DNA of 64,000 nt from DATBGO01 sp050011895 (lineage in GTDB: Bacteria; Actinomycetota; Actinomycetes; Streptosporangiales; Streptosporangiaceae): positions 1 through 64,000 of the forward strand of contig JBEKIF010000004.1 in NCBI GenBank assembly GCA_050011895.1. Direction: 5' to 3'. Positions 1 to 8,882 of the stretch are shown here, one piece after another; position 1 is the stretch's first letter; each line of letters begins with the position of its first letter. A model generated the notes under the pieces. That model worked only from the letters and a program-made list of their open reading frames with translations. It was not told the DNA's origin and did not search any database. Position numbers and translations under genes: made by a program.

Positions 1-866
1 TCGTCCTTCGTGAAGCGCCGCTCGACGTCGCCGTCGCAGTCGCTCCACGCCCGGAGCTTCTCGACGATCCACGCGGCGAGCCCGGCTGGCGAGTCGGTGA
101 GCCCGAAGGCGGCGGTCTGGGGCTTCGTGCGGTGCATGGCGGCGTAGGCGCCCTCGGTCGCGCCCCAGGCCGCGGCGCCCTCGAGCCAGGCGCGCTCCTC
201 GGGCGCGAGGTCCGCTGGGTCGCCGGTGAAGACGGGCAAGCCCGCGTCGGTGCGGTGGACGGCCACGACCCGGTCGGGGTGGTCAAGCCCCAGGTAGCGG
301 CTCACGTGGCTGCCCATGTCCCCGCCCGCCGCGCCGAACAGCGCGTAGCCGAGGACGCCCATGAGCTCGGCCCACAGGCCGGCGACGGCGATGGCGTCGT
401 GGGGGCCGGTGGGGCGGTCGGAGTACCCGTAGCCCGGCATGTCGGGCACGACCACGTCGAACGCGTCAGCGGGGTCGGCGCCGTGCGCGCCGGGGTCGGT
501 GAGGAGCGGGATGACCTTCGCGTAGCGCCAGAACGAGTCCGGCCAGCCGTGGCTGAGGACCAGCGGCAGGACGGCCCCGGCCGGCGCGGCGGCCCGGACG
601 TGCACGAAGTGGATTCCGAGGCCGCCGAGCGGGACGCGGAAGCGGGGGAGCCGGGCGAGCGCCGCCTCCTGGGCCGGCCAGTCGAACCCGTCCGCCCAGT
701 AGGCGACGAGCTCGCGGAGGTAGGCGAGGTCGGTCCCGAGCGACCACCCAGCGTCCTCGGAGGTGTCCGGCCAGCGCGTCGCGCGCAGCCGCGCGCGGAG
801 GTCCTCGAGCGCCGCGCGGGCGGTCTGCGGGGTGAAGGGCTCGGGGCGGGGCGGGGCGTCCGGCAT
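1..866 (-). CDS. Epoxide hydrolase family alpha/beta hydrolase, 3' end cut by window edge
   Basis: An open frame of 288 residues starts at ATG 866 and runs off the left edge without a stop. The N-terminal part (FTPQTARAALEDLRARL, RWPD) matches the N-terminal domain of juvenile-hormone/microsomal-type epoxide hydrolases. An alpha/beta-hydrolase core follows: HGWPDSFW near residue 106 (oxyanion HGWP) and GGDMG near 181, where Asp183 is the expected nucleophile; the family usually has GGDWG. It would hydrolyse epoxides to diols in the cytoplasm. The catalytic His lies beyond the edge and cannot be checked. The start is followed at once by a normal family N-terminus. No operon partner is visible; 891-1075 on the same strand is only debris. 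Confidence 0.85.
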   Translation of the reverse strand, partial: MPDAPPRPEPFTPQTARAALEDLRARLRATRWPDTSEDAGWSLGTDLAYLRELVAYWADGFDWPAQEAALARLPRFRVPLGGLGIHFVHVRAAAPAGAVLPLVLSHGWPDSFWRYAKVIPLLTDPGAHGADPADAFDVVVPDMPGYGYSDRPTGPHDAIAVAGLWAELMGVLGYALFGAAGGDMGSHVSRYLGLDHPDRVVAVHRTDAGLPVFTGDPADLAPEERAWLEGAAAWGATEGAYAAMHRTKPQTAAFGLTDSPAGLAAWIVEKLRAWSDCDGDVERRFTKD

Positions 867-890
867 GGGACGCACCCTACAAGCCGCGCC

Positions 891-1075
891 GCGCTACTCC
901 GCGAACGCGCTGAGCAGGCGCCCGAGCCAGCTGTCGCTGCCGTGGCGGCCGGCCGTCGAAGTAGGCGACGTACAGAGGTTGTTCCCCGACGGCCAGGAAC
1001 ACGTCGATCTCGGCGGGCAAGGACTTGGCCTGCCAGCCGCCGAGGCGGTGGTGTATGCCCGTGAAACGCTCTATT
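891..1075 (-). pseudogene. Decayed 3' fragment of an unidentified gene
   Basis: On the minus strand one frame reads IHHRLGGWQAKSLPAEIDVF followed by LAVGEQPLYVAYFDG. The protein-like sequence then continues in another frame as GSDSWLGRLLSAFAE and a stop. There is no start codon with a ribosome site. This looks like the C-terminal remnant of a gene with a frameshift near 960. I do not recognise the family. Confidence 0.3.
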
Positions 1076-1189
1076 GACTAGCTCGAACGCGGAGGATTAC
1101 ATTCGGGCCACTCAGCCAACGGAGGGTCTCCGAGGTGCTCCTCGACGAGCCAGCGTCGGAGGCGGCGACACCGCAAGGAGCGCGTCCCC

Positions 1190-2290
1190 ATGGAGATCAT
1201 CGCAGCGGTCGTTCAGGAGCTTGACGGCCCTTTTGAGCTGATGAAGCTGGAACTGGATGAGCCGGGCCCAGGCGAGGTGCTGGTCCGGATTGCCGCCACG
1301 GGCATCTGCCACACCGACGGCCTGGCCCGCCATGGCGACCTTCCGTTCCCGCTTCCTGGGGTTCTCGGGCACGAGGGCGCCGGCACGGTCGCGGCAGTCG
1401 GCTCCGGTGTCACGGAGTTCTCCGAAGGCGATCCGGTTGTCATCGGCTGGCCGTCCTGTGGCGTCTGCCGCAATTGCCGTGCGGGTGAACCGCGGTACTG
1501 CTCTCGGCTGGGCGAGGTGCTCGCCGGTGGCTGCCGCCTGGACGGTGGGTCAGCGCTGACGCGGCCGGACGGCTCCAGCGTGTCCAGTCATTTCTTCGGC
1601 CAGTCCTCGTTCGCGACGTTCTCACTGACGACCGCCACGGCGCTGGTCCCGGTGTCGGCCGGATTACCACTGGAGCTGATGGGGCCGCTGGCTTGCGGCA
1701 TCTCCACCGGTGCCGGAGCCGTGTTCAACACTGCTCGTCCCCACGCGGGGGCACAGCTGGTGGTGTTTGGGGCCGGCACGGTCGGCCTGGCCGCGGTCAT
1801 GGCGGCCCGTAACTCGCCGGCGACACGCATCATAGCCGTTGACCAGCACGAATCACGGTTGCAACTGGCGCGTGAACTCGGCGCGACCGACACCGTCAAC
1901 GTGACCGAGGATGACCCGGTGAGGGCCATCTTGGACATCTGCGGCGGCCCGGCGGATTTCGCGCTGGAATGCACCGGCGTGATCAGCGTCGTCCGGCAGG
2001 CCGCGGACACGGTCGGGATGCTTGGAACATGCATTCTCATCGGCGGCGCACCCGCTGGTGCCGAGTTCTGCCTGGATCACATTTCCACTCTGTGGGGAAA
2101 GCGCATCATCGGTGTGCTCGGTGGCAGCGGCCGCAGCCAGGAGCTGATCACCAGCATTATGGACCTGTACGCCCAGGGGCGGTTTCCCTTCGATCGGCTG
2201 GGCGAGTATTTCGACTTCGCTGACATCCGGACCGCACTCGACAAGTCCTATTCCGGCGAGGTCATCAAACCGATCCTCAGAATGCCCTAA
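1190..2290 (+). CDS. Zinc-dependent alcohol dehydrogenase (aryl/benzyl-alcohol type MDR)
   Basis: This 366-residue medium-chain dehydrogenase oxidises an alcohol to an aldehyde with NAD(P)+ in the cytoplasm. The catalytic zinc ligands lie in GICHTDG (Cys about 39) and GHEGAG (His/Glu about 64). The structural zinc loop is CGVCRNCRAGEPRYC (about 92-106). The Rossmann motif is VVFGAGTVGLAAV (about 188), followed by an acidic residue in IAVDQHESR, which favours NAD. GICHTDGLARHGDLPFPLPG resembles benzyl/aryl-alcohol dehydrogenases (XylB, AdhC-like). AAGGAG stands a few bases before the ATG. It is a single gene converging on the ankyrin gene. The substrate is not determined by sequence. Confidence 0.88.
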   Translation: MEIIAAVVQELDGPFELMKLELDEPGPGEVLVRIAATGICHTDGLARHGDLPFPLPGVLGHEGAGTVAAVGSGVTEFSEGDPVVIGWPSCGVCRNCRAGEPRYCSRLGEVLAGGCRLDGGSALTRPDGSSVSSHFFGQSSFATFSLTTATALVPVSAGLPLELMGPLACGISTGAGAVFNTARPHAGAQLVVFGAGTVGLAAVMAARNSPATRIIAVDQHESRLQLARELGATDTVNVTEDDPVRAILDICGGPADFALECTGVISVVRQAADTVGMLGTCILIGGAPAGAEFCLDHISTLWGKRIIGVLGGSGRSQELITSIMDLYAQGRFPFDRLGEYFDFADIRTALDKSYSGEVIKPILRMP

Positions 2291-2302
2291 AAAGCATCGC
2301 CG

Positions 2303-2325
2303 CAAAAGGCCGGTCAACACCGGCC
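2303..2325 (-). terminator. Hairpin terminator between convergent genes
   Basis: GGCCGGT-CAAC-ACCGGCC (2308-2325) forms a 7-bp stem with a 4-base loop. On the minus strand it is followed by TTTTGCGG, so it fits a terminator for the ankyrin gene. It lies 18 bases after the dehydrogenase stop and may also end that transcript as a hairpin without a U-tract. Confidence 0.5.
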
Positions 2326-2494
2326 AGCGAGCCGGGGCGGACGTCGTGGATCTACTTCGGCATGCTCGCTCCACTGGCGAGCCACTGTCGATACCTGCAT
2401 AATCCTGATCTCCGGGCCACTCCTGGTGACAGTGCAGCACCACGTTGAAACGGGCACGGCACCCGCCTTGGAAAATCTCCGGCCGCGTTCTGGG

Positions 2495-4049
2495 TCAGCT
2501 GTGGCTCGGCGGCTGGCCCGCGCCGATGCCGTAGTCGCGTAGGAGTTGCGCGACCTGCGGGCTGGGCGGTTTGGGGTCATCGGGCGACAGGGTGATGTCG
2601 GCGGTTGAGGCGCCGGCCTCGATGAGTGTCCGGATGGTGGCGATCCAGTCCGGGGCGGGGTTGTCGACGTTGTGGAAGCCGCTGCCGACCTGAGCCCAGT
2701 CCAGCGGGGTGGTGTCGTAGGTGGTGTCGCGTGCCTCGATGTCGGCGCCGCGGTTGAGCAGCAGCCACATGACCTGCGCGCTGCCGGACAAGGCAGCGGC
2801 GTGCAGCGGGGTGGCGCCGTCCTGGCCGCGCGCGTCCAGCGGGATCCCGGCGTCGAGCATGAGGCGCACGGCCTCGGCCTGCCCGTGGCCGGCGGCGTCG
2901 ACCAGCGCAGCCTGCCCGTCGTCGCCAAGCAGGCCTGGCAGACCTGGTGTGGCCCGGAGCAGCCGTTCGGCTTCGGCCTGGTTGCCCTGCCGGCAAGCGA
3001 GCAGGAACCGGTCGGCGTCCGTGGTGTCATCGCGGGCGCCGTAGCGGGCCAGCAGGTCTGCGATATCGATCCTGCCCTGCCGGACGGCTATCCGGTGTGG
3101 GGAGTGCTGGTCCTGGTAGGGGGCGTCAGGGTCACCGCCGGCGTCCAGGAGCAGCCCGACCAGCTCGGCCGGGCAGCCCGACTGCACGGCCGCGTACACC
3201 GGGGGCCACGGCGGGTCGGTGTCGTCGCGCGGTAGCAGCCGGTTCGGGTCGGCCCCGGCCTCCAGCAGCAGCCGGACGCCTTCGGTGTAGCCGGTGCTGA
3301 TAGGGGCGGCCAGTGCGGTGCTCTCACTGACGTTGCGGGCGTGCTGTAGGAGCAGCCGCAGGCTCTCGTAGTTATCGTCGCCGAAGCCGGCTAGGTACAG
3401 ATCGTGGTCATCAGGCGTGGCGCCGCGTTCCAGCAGCAGCTGGGCAATGGCCGGGTTGGCCGCGCCCGACCGCGCAGCGCAGCGGCGTCCAGTCACCGCG
3501 CTGTCGGTTCTTGCGGGCCGCGGGGTCGGCGCCGGCGTCCAGCAGCAGCCGGGCCACGGCCAGCATCCCGTCCGCCCGGGCCGGGTCCAGCCGGTGCCAG
3601 CGTGAGCCGCACACCGCGTGCAGCGGCGTCCATCCCCACCGCGGATCGGGCCGGGCGGCCAGTCCCGGGTTCTGTTCGAGCATCTGCCTCACCCGGCCGG
3701 CGTCGCCGAGGACCACCGCGGTGCGGAAGTCATAGCCGGCGATCTGCGGGGTCGCGGCGAGCATCCGGGCGGCGCGCCCGGTCCAGTCGCGCATGCTGGC
3801 CTCGAGGAACGCGTCGACCTGTTCGGCAAGGTCGCTGCTGCGGGTGTCCACTTCCGCTTTCAGCCGGGGCCAGCTAGCGAAGCCAAAGTCGCGGGCCACT
3901 GCGAGCTGGGCGGCGGCCAGTGTGATGTGCTCGGCTACGGCCCCGATCCTGGCCGTGGCCGCGGGGTCCCCGGAGCGGGCAGCGCGCAGCAGATCCCTGG
4001 CCTGGTGCCGGAGCTGGTCAATGTCAGGTCGCGCGGGAAGGCTGGTCAT
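2495..4049 (-). pseudogene. Ankyrin-repeat protein broken by a single frameshift
   Basis: Two overlapping frames make one protein of about 516 residues. The N-terminal frame (start ATG 4049, good AAGGAG site) gives about 190 residues, including DPRWGWTPLHAVCGSRW and LLLDAGADPAARKNRQRGDW. It then changes frame near 3470-3475 (about GTCGGGCGCGG). The second frame continues without loss as GAANPAIAQLLLERGATPDD, with several ankyrin repeats (GADPNRLLPRDD, DGATPLHAAALSGSAQ) to the stop at 2495. One extra G in a GGG run explains it. It may be a true lesion, a sequencing error, or less likely programmed frameshifting. Ankyrin repeats mediate protein binding; no enzyme domain is seen. Confidence 0.8.
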
Positions 4050-4565
4050 GACGTCTCCTTGCCGGCCCTGTGGTCCGCGTGCCAGGCCCGAAGGAGATCG
4101 TCACTTCCAGTGCCAGAGAAACAGAGGTGGACTCAGTCCTGCCCGCGGACCCGGCGGCGCCCTCCTGCGCCTGCCGTTACCATAACCCATCGTCACCGCG
4201 TGCGGTCACCACAGGCCAGGCCTGGGGGGCGGCGGGCCTGGCCGGACTTGCGGCGCAGGGTGCTTGGTCGGCCAGGAGCTGGTCCACTTGTGCCCTCCGG
4301 CGGGTCCGCTTCCGGCTCACCGCTGGTCAAGAGCCTGATATCCGGGCGCGGAGGCGGAACCTGCGCGCTCACGCCCGCCGACCCTAGGTACATCTGCGAC
4401 GCCGGGACCGCGGACGGGAGCGTCGCGGACGTCATCACGCAGTTCCGCCGGTCACCGGCGAGACCGTCAATAACACTGCGGGCACCCTGACGCTGACCAG
4501 CGCCTCAGACCCCCCGGCGGGAATTTCACCAGGCCGCCCGCTACCTCCGGCCGATAATCCCGGGC
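4050..4565. other. Region without a credible gene
   Basis: About 500 bases upstream of the ankyrin gene. Several short frames exist on both strands, but none has a ribosome site together with a protein-like composition. The first 20 bases hold the ankyrin gene's ribosome site. Confidence 0.5.
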
Positions 4566-4730
4566 TCAGCTGACGTGCCCATCGCCGACGGCGAAGACTG
4601 ACCACTGATCGGGAAGGTCAGGCAGTCGGTGAGTGCCGCGGTCGGTGAAGGATATGCCTGACCCGGCGACTAGGTCCTTGACAGTCCGGGATGCGAGAAC
4701 CTCACCGGCGCGGGCATCGGCTGCGAGTTC
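4566..4730 (-). pseudogene. C-terminal stub of a class III adenylate/guanylate cyclase-family protein
   Basis: The frame ends with AGEVLASRTVKDLVAGSG, then FTDRGTHRLPDLPDQWSVFA. This is the conserved end of the nucleotidyl cyclase catalytic domain as found in many actinobacterial cyclase/ATPase proteins (usual form GEVLVSRTVKDLV...F.DRG.H.LKG.P..W.LF.V). The catalytic core with its metal-binding aspartates is missing; upstream sequence is not protein-like. It is a relic. Confidence 0.65.
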
Positions 4731-4917
4731 ATGATCCGGCTGCCACTCGCCTCCGGGGCCGGAGGACAGCGGCAGCCCCGCAGCGCTGCCCTGGCCGGCT
4801 GAGAAGCACGGCCGCACAGTCCTGACCACAACAATCCCCGACCCTCCGCCGCTTCGGGCAATCCAGCAGGTAGAGCAGTGCCAGGTCAGCCACGGTAGGC
4901 CGCAGCCTGCACGCTCC

Positions 4918-5319
4918 TTACAAGCGAGGGGTCCCGTGCCCGGCCCCCAGGGCGTTGGTCAACCCTTCGAGGTCCGCCACGGTCACGGTGAGCGCCGAGT
5001 GGCCGCTTCGGCGAAGCGGTGATGGCACTTTCTCCGCGAAATGGATGCACACCCCCGCGTCGTGGTTCGTTCCAAAGCTCAAGCCGTCGTCGGCCATGGA
5101 TCCACGAACACCGAACGCGGTCCACCAGCGGTAGTTCCTGGTGATGTGCGCCTCGGTGACGTTTGCCAGCGGCGTCTTGATCTTGACAAAACCGAAGGTC
5201 GCCAAGAGGGAGCCTTCGTCCGTAAGCGTGACGCCATCTTTTGCACCGCGCAGCCCGAAGGCCAGCAACAACGGCACATATCGCTTGTCAATGGCGTAAG
5301 CAAAACGTCTGGACATCAT
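4918..5319 (-). CDS. Conserved hypothetical protein, 133 aa
   Basis: An intact small protein beginning MMSRRFAYAIDKRYVPLLLA. Its blocks DGVTLTDEGSLLATFGFVKI, LANVTEAHITRNYRWWTAFG, GLSFGTNHDAGVCIHF and LTVTVADLEGLTNAL recall a family of uncharacterised actinobacterial proteins seen in mycobacteria and relatives. No signal peptide, membrane segment or catalytic motif is evident, and the function is unknown. Its ATG overlaps the TGA of a short upstream frame (ATGA), so translation may be coupled. It is the only intact gene between two gene remnants. Confidence 0.7.
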   Translation of the reverse strand: MMSRRFAYAIDKRYVPLLLAFGLRGAKDGVTLTDEGSLLATFGFVKIKTPLANVTEAHITRNYRWWTAFGVRGSMADDGLSFGTNHDAGVCIHFAEKVPSPLRRSGHSALTVTVADLEGLTNALGAGHGTPRL

Positions 5320-5423
5320 TGGTCCGATCCGCTAGTTAGGCTCCAAGTGCACTGCACGCCGCCGACATGGGTCCAGGCCAGGTCGATCACTCCAGGCTGG
5401 CGGTTCGCCCACCACAGCATCAT
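5316..5423 (-). CDS. Possible short ORF, 35 aa, coupled to the following gene
   Basis: The frame starts at ATG-ATG 5423 and contains RQPGVIDLAWTHVGGVQCTW, then LTSGSDQ; its TGA overlaps the next gene's ATG. The Trp-rich text looks protein-like. The frame stays open upstream to the stop of the methyltransferase remnant, so this may be the last part of a decayed gene. No clear ribosome site was seen. I do not recognise it. Confidence 0.3.
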   Translation of the reverse strand: MMLWWANRQPGVIDLAWTHVGGVQCTWSLTSGSDQ

Positions 5424-5486
5424 CGCGGTTCCGCGGGCAGCCTGGCGAGCCGTTCTCCGGGTCGGCGCGCCAGGCAGGCCGCAAAG

Positions 5487-5830
5487 TCAGGCGGCACCGG
5501 TTCGCGCCGCGGTGACCGCCACCGCGGCGTAACCCATCGTGAAGCCGCCCCCTGTCGCATCGATAGCGGCCCCGACGCCCGCCAGCAGCTCGTCGAGCTG
5601 TGCCGGCCGGAGCTGGGCGTGACCGCCATGCGTGGGAAGCTGGTCCAGCCACTCGTCCCGGGTGTAGGACCGCTGCCAGCCGAATCGCCACTGCTCCGGG
5701 TCGCCGAACGCGGCCGCCTCCCGGATACCGTCGGCTGCCCTGGTGTACAGCGCCGAGTACCCGTCCGAGGCGGGCATCGCCCAGGGATCTGCCGCCTGAC
5801 TGAGCTCGACCCCGTCGGCCCGGGGGCGGG
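5487..5830 (-). pseudogene. C-terminal remnant of a SAM-dependent methyltransferase
   Basis: The frame reads GYSALYTRAADGIREAAAFG, RSYTRDEWLDQLPTHGG, AQLDELLAGVGAAIDATGGG, FTMGYAAVAVTAARTG and stops. This matches the C-terminal third of a common actinobacterial class I methyltransferase family. The SAM-binding Rossmann part is absent: upstream sequence leads into the proA-like promoter region. It is a truncated relic, probably not expressed as an enzyme. Confidence 0.65.
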
Positions 5831-5937
5831 CAGCTGGCTATATTTGGGCTGCGGATCGCGGCCGGGATGGTTAGGGAGCTGTCAGCTGTGGACCGCGGTC
5901 ATTCCCGGGCACGGACGCGCAGAGGAGCCTCGGATCC

Positions 5938-6021
5938 ATGGCAGGTCGGTTTGCGTCGGCCCCGCTGCGCGCTGGTTGGCGCCCGGCGCGGGCCAAGCTG
6001 AGATTGGGAAGCTCCGCGTGA
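5938..6021 (+). CDS. Upstream short ORF coupled to the ProA-like gene, 27 aa
   Basis: GAGGAG is placed well before ATG 5938. The 27-codon frame starts MAGRFASAPLRAGWRPARAK and ends at TGA 6019-6021, which overlaps the GTG start of the ProA-like gene (GTGA). It is Arg/Ala-rich with no proline-codon run, so it is not an obvious proline attenuator. It may load ribosomes onto the downstream start. It could equally be a chance frame. Confidence 0.4.
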   Translation: MAGRFASAPLRAGWRPARAKLRLGSSA

Positions 6022-7277
6022 CAGGTGAGAGCGAAGAGGCTGCAGCCACGGCACAGGCGGTGACCGCGGCAGCGCAGGCGGCGCGGGCCGGCGCCCAGCT
6101 ACTCCGGCAGCTGCCCGCCGGTGCCCTGGACGAAGCGCTGGGCGCCATCGCGGCGCGGCTGGAACAGCAGTCAGCCGAGGTCATGGACGCCAACGCCGGG
6201 GACGTGGCGGCGGCGCGCGCCGAGCGGCTTGCCGACGCCGTGGTCGACCGGCTGATGCTTGACCGCGAGCGGATACGGGGCATCTCCGCCCAGCTCCGTG
6301 CGCTCGCGCAGGTGCCTGCCGAGCCGGCCCAGCGTCATGTCCGCCAGCTGCCAGGCGATCTCGAGCTGCTGGAACGGCGCCGGCCGGTCGGGGTGATCGG
6401 CGCTAATTTCGAGGCCAGGCCCAATGTCGTGGTGGACATCGCATCCCAGCTGATCAAGTCGCGTAACGCGGGAGTGCTGCGGACGGGGTCCACCGCGCTG
6501 CGGTCGGCCAGCGCGCTCGTCGACCAGGTCATTGATCCCGCCATGCGCGATACCGGGCTCGATCCCAGGGCTATCCAGCTGCTCAGGGTTCCCGGTCACC
6601 AGAGCGCGTTCGCCCTGGTGCGGCAGCCACGGCTGATCCCGCTCGTCATCCTGCGCGGTAGCGGTGCCAGCACCAGGGCGCTGGCCCACGATGCGGCGCT
6701 GCATGGCGTCAGGACGCTGGCGCACGCCGATGGCGGAGCCGTCATCTACGTTGACCTGTCTGCCGACGAGAACCTGGCCCTAGCGCTGATCGAGAGCAGC
6801 CTCGACCGGCTGGGCGTCTGCAACAGGCTGAACCTGCTGCTCGTGCATCGCGACAGGTGGGATTCCGTGGTGCCGCTCGTTAAAAATCTTGCTCAGCGCC
6901 TGAACATCAGGCTTTCGCTGCCGCCACACGCCCACCCGCTCGGCCATGAGTGGGCCCTGGATGCCGGGAGCGAAGCCACGATCACCGTCGCCGAGGCGGC
7001 CAGCTCGCAGGATGCCGCCGAGATCGCGAACAGGGAGACCTCCGGCCTGGCCGCATCGGTTGTCACCGCCGACGAGGAGGCGGCGGTCCGGTTCCTGGAT
7101 GGCTACGCCGGCAGCGGCGCGTTCTGGAACGCTAGCCCGCGCCTGCTCGACGGTTTCAAGCTGCTGGCCGTGCCGGAGACCGGCATCAACATCGACGTCG
7201 TTCCCGGGCCGCGTGGCCCGGTGACCTTCAGGGACCTGTACCTGCGGCAGTACGCCGTGGTGCCCAGGACGAGCTAG
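6018..7277 (+). CDS. proA: Divergent gamma-glutamyl phosphate reductase (ProA-like)
   Basis: This 419-residue protein, the usual ProA length, starts at GTG 6018. ProA reduces gamma-glutamyl phosphate to glutamate semialdehyde with NADPH. Family text is clear: ERRRPVGVIGANFEARPNVV, DIASQLIKSRNAGVLRTGS, and the catalytic cysteine in RLGVCNRLNLLLVH (where canonical ProA has T/P-x-x-C-N-x-x-E-T-L-L-V). It has drifted elsewhere: the PRGG loop is LRGSGASTR, VPVI is VRTLAHADGG, and the [20 protein letters not shown] end is PETGINIDVVPGPRGPVTF. It converges on a ProB-like kinase, so both steps to glutamate semialdehyde are here. The divergence suggests a second, non-housekeeping copy. Confidence 0.75.
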   Translation: MTGESEEAAATAQAVTAAAQAARAGAQLLRQLPAGALDEALGAIAARLEQQSAEVMDANAGDVAAARAERLADAVVDRLMLDRERIRGISAQLRALAQVPAEPAQRHVRQLPGDLELLERRRPVGVIGANFEARPNVVVDIASQLIKSRNAGVLRTGSTALRSASALVDQVIDPAMRDTGLDPRAIQLLRVPGHQSAFALVRQPRLIPLVILRGSGASTRALAHDAALHGVRTLAHADGGAVIYVDLSADENLALALIESSLDRLGVCNRLNLLLVHRDRWDSVVPLVKNLAQRLNIRLSLPPHAHPLGHEWALDAGSEATITVAEAASSQDAAEIANRETSGLAASVVTADEEAAVRFLDGYAGSGAFWNASPRLLDGFKLLAVPETGINIDVVPGPRGPVTFRDLYLRQYAVVPRTS

Positions 7278-7307
7278 CCGGCCACGACGCGGCGGCCCGC
7301 AGCGGCG

Positions 7308-8882
7308 TCAGCGACCTGGCGGGTAGACGACCAGCGATTCTCTGTGCACCGCGTGAATGTTCCTGAACGTCCGGCGTGCTGGCGGCTCGCTGGGCAGGTG
7401 GCCGAGCATGAACCCTCTGTCCAGCAGGATCGCGGCACACAGCTGCGGCTGGGCCAGCATGAACGAGTCGGCAAGCTCGCCGATCCGTTCTGCGGACGAT
7501 GCGGCCAGCTGCACCAGCGCTTCCTTGCTGGCCGTGGAGTTAGCTGCGGCGAGTTCCCGGCAATCCTCGAACCTACTCTCGTCCGTCACCTCTGCCACCG
7601 CGGCCGCGCGATCAGCGGTGCCGGGGCCGGCCAGCGGCACCGGGGCGTGCCGCAGCCGCAGCAGGATCGAGATAGCGCAGGCAACCTGCTGCGGTGACAG
7701 CGCACGCAGCAGCCGGAGAATGCTCGACGGCAGGGCCACCGAGCCGCGGCCGATCAGCCGTTCAGGATGACGGACGTCCAGTAGTTCCACTACCGAGCCG
7801 GCGGCGAACTCTCCGTCCACGCGCTTGACGCCTGACAGGAACAGCGTGCTCCCGGTGCGCAGGCTTTGCTCCGCCTCTTTGTTGACGTAGAGCGAGCCCG
7901 CCGAGTGGGCGATGCCGCCGATCCAGCGCTGCGCTGGCTCCAGGCTGCTGCGGGCTGCCCGGACGACCGTCCCGAGCCTGGCCCGCGGGTTGATGCTCCT
8001 GGCCACGACGTCAGGCTCACGGGCCGAGCCGATCACGCACTCGATGCCGCAGCAGGCGGCCCGCGCCGCGGCGCTGAGCTTCGATCCCATCCCGCCTCGC
8101 CCGCCGCCGCCTGCCGTGATGCGCACCGCCCGCGCCTCATCCGGGGTGAGCCGGGTGATCCGGTCGCTGAGGGTCGAGTCCCGGTAGGCAGCCCGCACGT
8201 CAGTCAGGAACAGCAGCCGCGAAGCCTGCGCAGCGACTGAGATCGCGACCGCTACCTGGTCATTGTCGAGCGCGGCCAGCGGATCCGTCGCGTCGTTGCC
8301 ATTCACGACAGGAAGCAGGCCGCGGCCGAGGGCCTCGCTCAGCAGGCTGCCGAGGTCACCCATGGCCCTCGCCGATGCCAGGTCACTGCGGGACACCAGG
8401 ATCTGGCATACCTCGATCCCGACGGCCGCGGCTAGCTGACGGTACATCGCCATCAGCGCCGGCTGGCCCACCGACGCCGGCAGCGCCACATCGATGGCCT
8501 GCGGCATCGCCTCGGCGGTTTCGTACCGCCGGAGCGTCTCCTGCAGGGAGTCAACGAGCCGGTCGTAGTCGCCGACGGTGGCAGCGCTGGCTGTCCCGTG
8601 CGCCATGTCCCGGGCCGGGTGCCCGGCGACGGCCGCCTCCCGCATCGAGGACCTCACCGAGCCGACGAGCGCCCGCAGCGCAGGAGCCGCTCCGGCGGTC
8701 GGGCCCTCGAATGAGAGGAGCCGCCGGCCTAGGCGTGCCGCTCCGGAAGTCACCAGGATGATCTCGTGCCCGGCTCGCTGCGCCGAGGCGACCTGAGCGA
8801 CCAGGCCAGCGATGACGTCAAGAGCTAGCCCGTCGCCGCTGGCGATCGAGCTTGAGCCGAGCTTGATTACCTGTCTGGTCAC
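7308..8882 (-). CDS. proB: Divergent glutamate 5-kinase (ProB-like) with PUA domain and C-terminal extension
   Basis: The start is GTG 8882 (VTRQVIKLGSSSIASG). The amino-acid kinase fold shows KLGSSS, ILVTSGAARLG, VNGNDATDPLAALDNDQVAV (canonical NENDTV...FGDND), LLFLTDV and GRGGMGSKLSAA. A PUA-type region follows (LFLSGVKRVDGEFAAGSVVE). At 524 residues it is about 150 longer than usual: there is an insertion of roughly 50 residues after SGAARLG and about 120 extra residues after the PUA domain (ending HAVHRESLVVYPPGR) that I do not recognise. It would phosphorylate glutamate or a related acid for the ProA-like enzyme. Its start overlaps a small membrane-protein ORF (GTGA). Confidence 0.72.
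   Translation of the reverse strand: MTRQVIKLGSSSIASGDGLALDVIAGLVAQVASAQRAGHEIILVTSGAARLGRRLLSFEGPTAGAAPALRALVGSVRSSMREAAVAGHPARDMAHGTASAATVGDYDRLVDSLQETLRRYETAEAMPQAIDVALPASVGQPALMAMYRQLAAAVGIEVCQILVSRSDLASARAMGDLGSLLSEALGRGLLPVVNGNDATDPLAALDNDQVAVAISVAAQASRLLFLTDVRAAYRDSTLSDRITRLTPDEARAVRITAGGGGRGGMGSKLSAAARAACCGIECVIGSAREPDVVARSINPRARLGTVVRAARSSLEPAQRWIGGIAHSAGSLYVNKEAEQSLRTGSTLFLSGVKRVDGEFAAGSVVELLDVRHPERLIGRGSVALPSSILRLLRALSPQQVACAISILLRLRHAPVPLAGPGTADRAAAVAEVTDESRFEDCRELAAANSTASKEALVQLAASSAERIGELADSFMLAQPQLCAAILLDRGFMLGHLPSEPPARRTFRNIHAVHRESLVVYPPGR

Noticed and set aside
132..1064. Long plus-strand open frame over the epoxide hydrolase
   Set aside because: It is the antisense shadow of a clear minus-strand epoxide hydrolase in GC-rich DNA: Arg/Gly/Ala/Val-rich with no domain.
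5367..6017. N-terminal extension of the ProA-like frame
   Set aside because: The extra 217 codons look like non-coding translation and overlap gene remnants on the other strand; normal ProA length is reached from GTG 6018.
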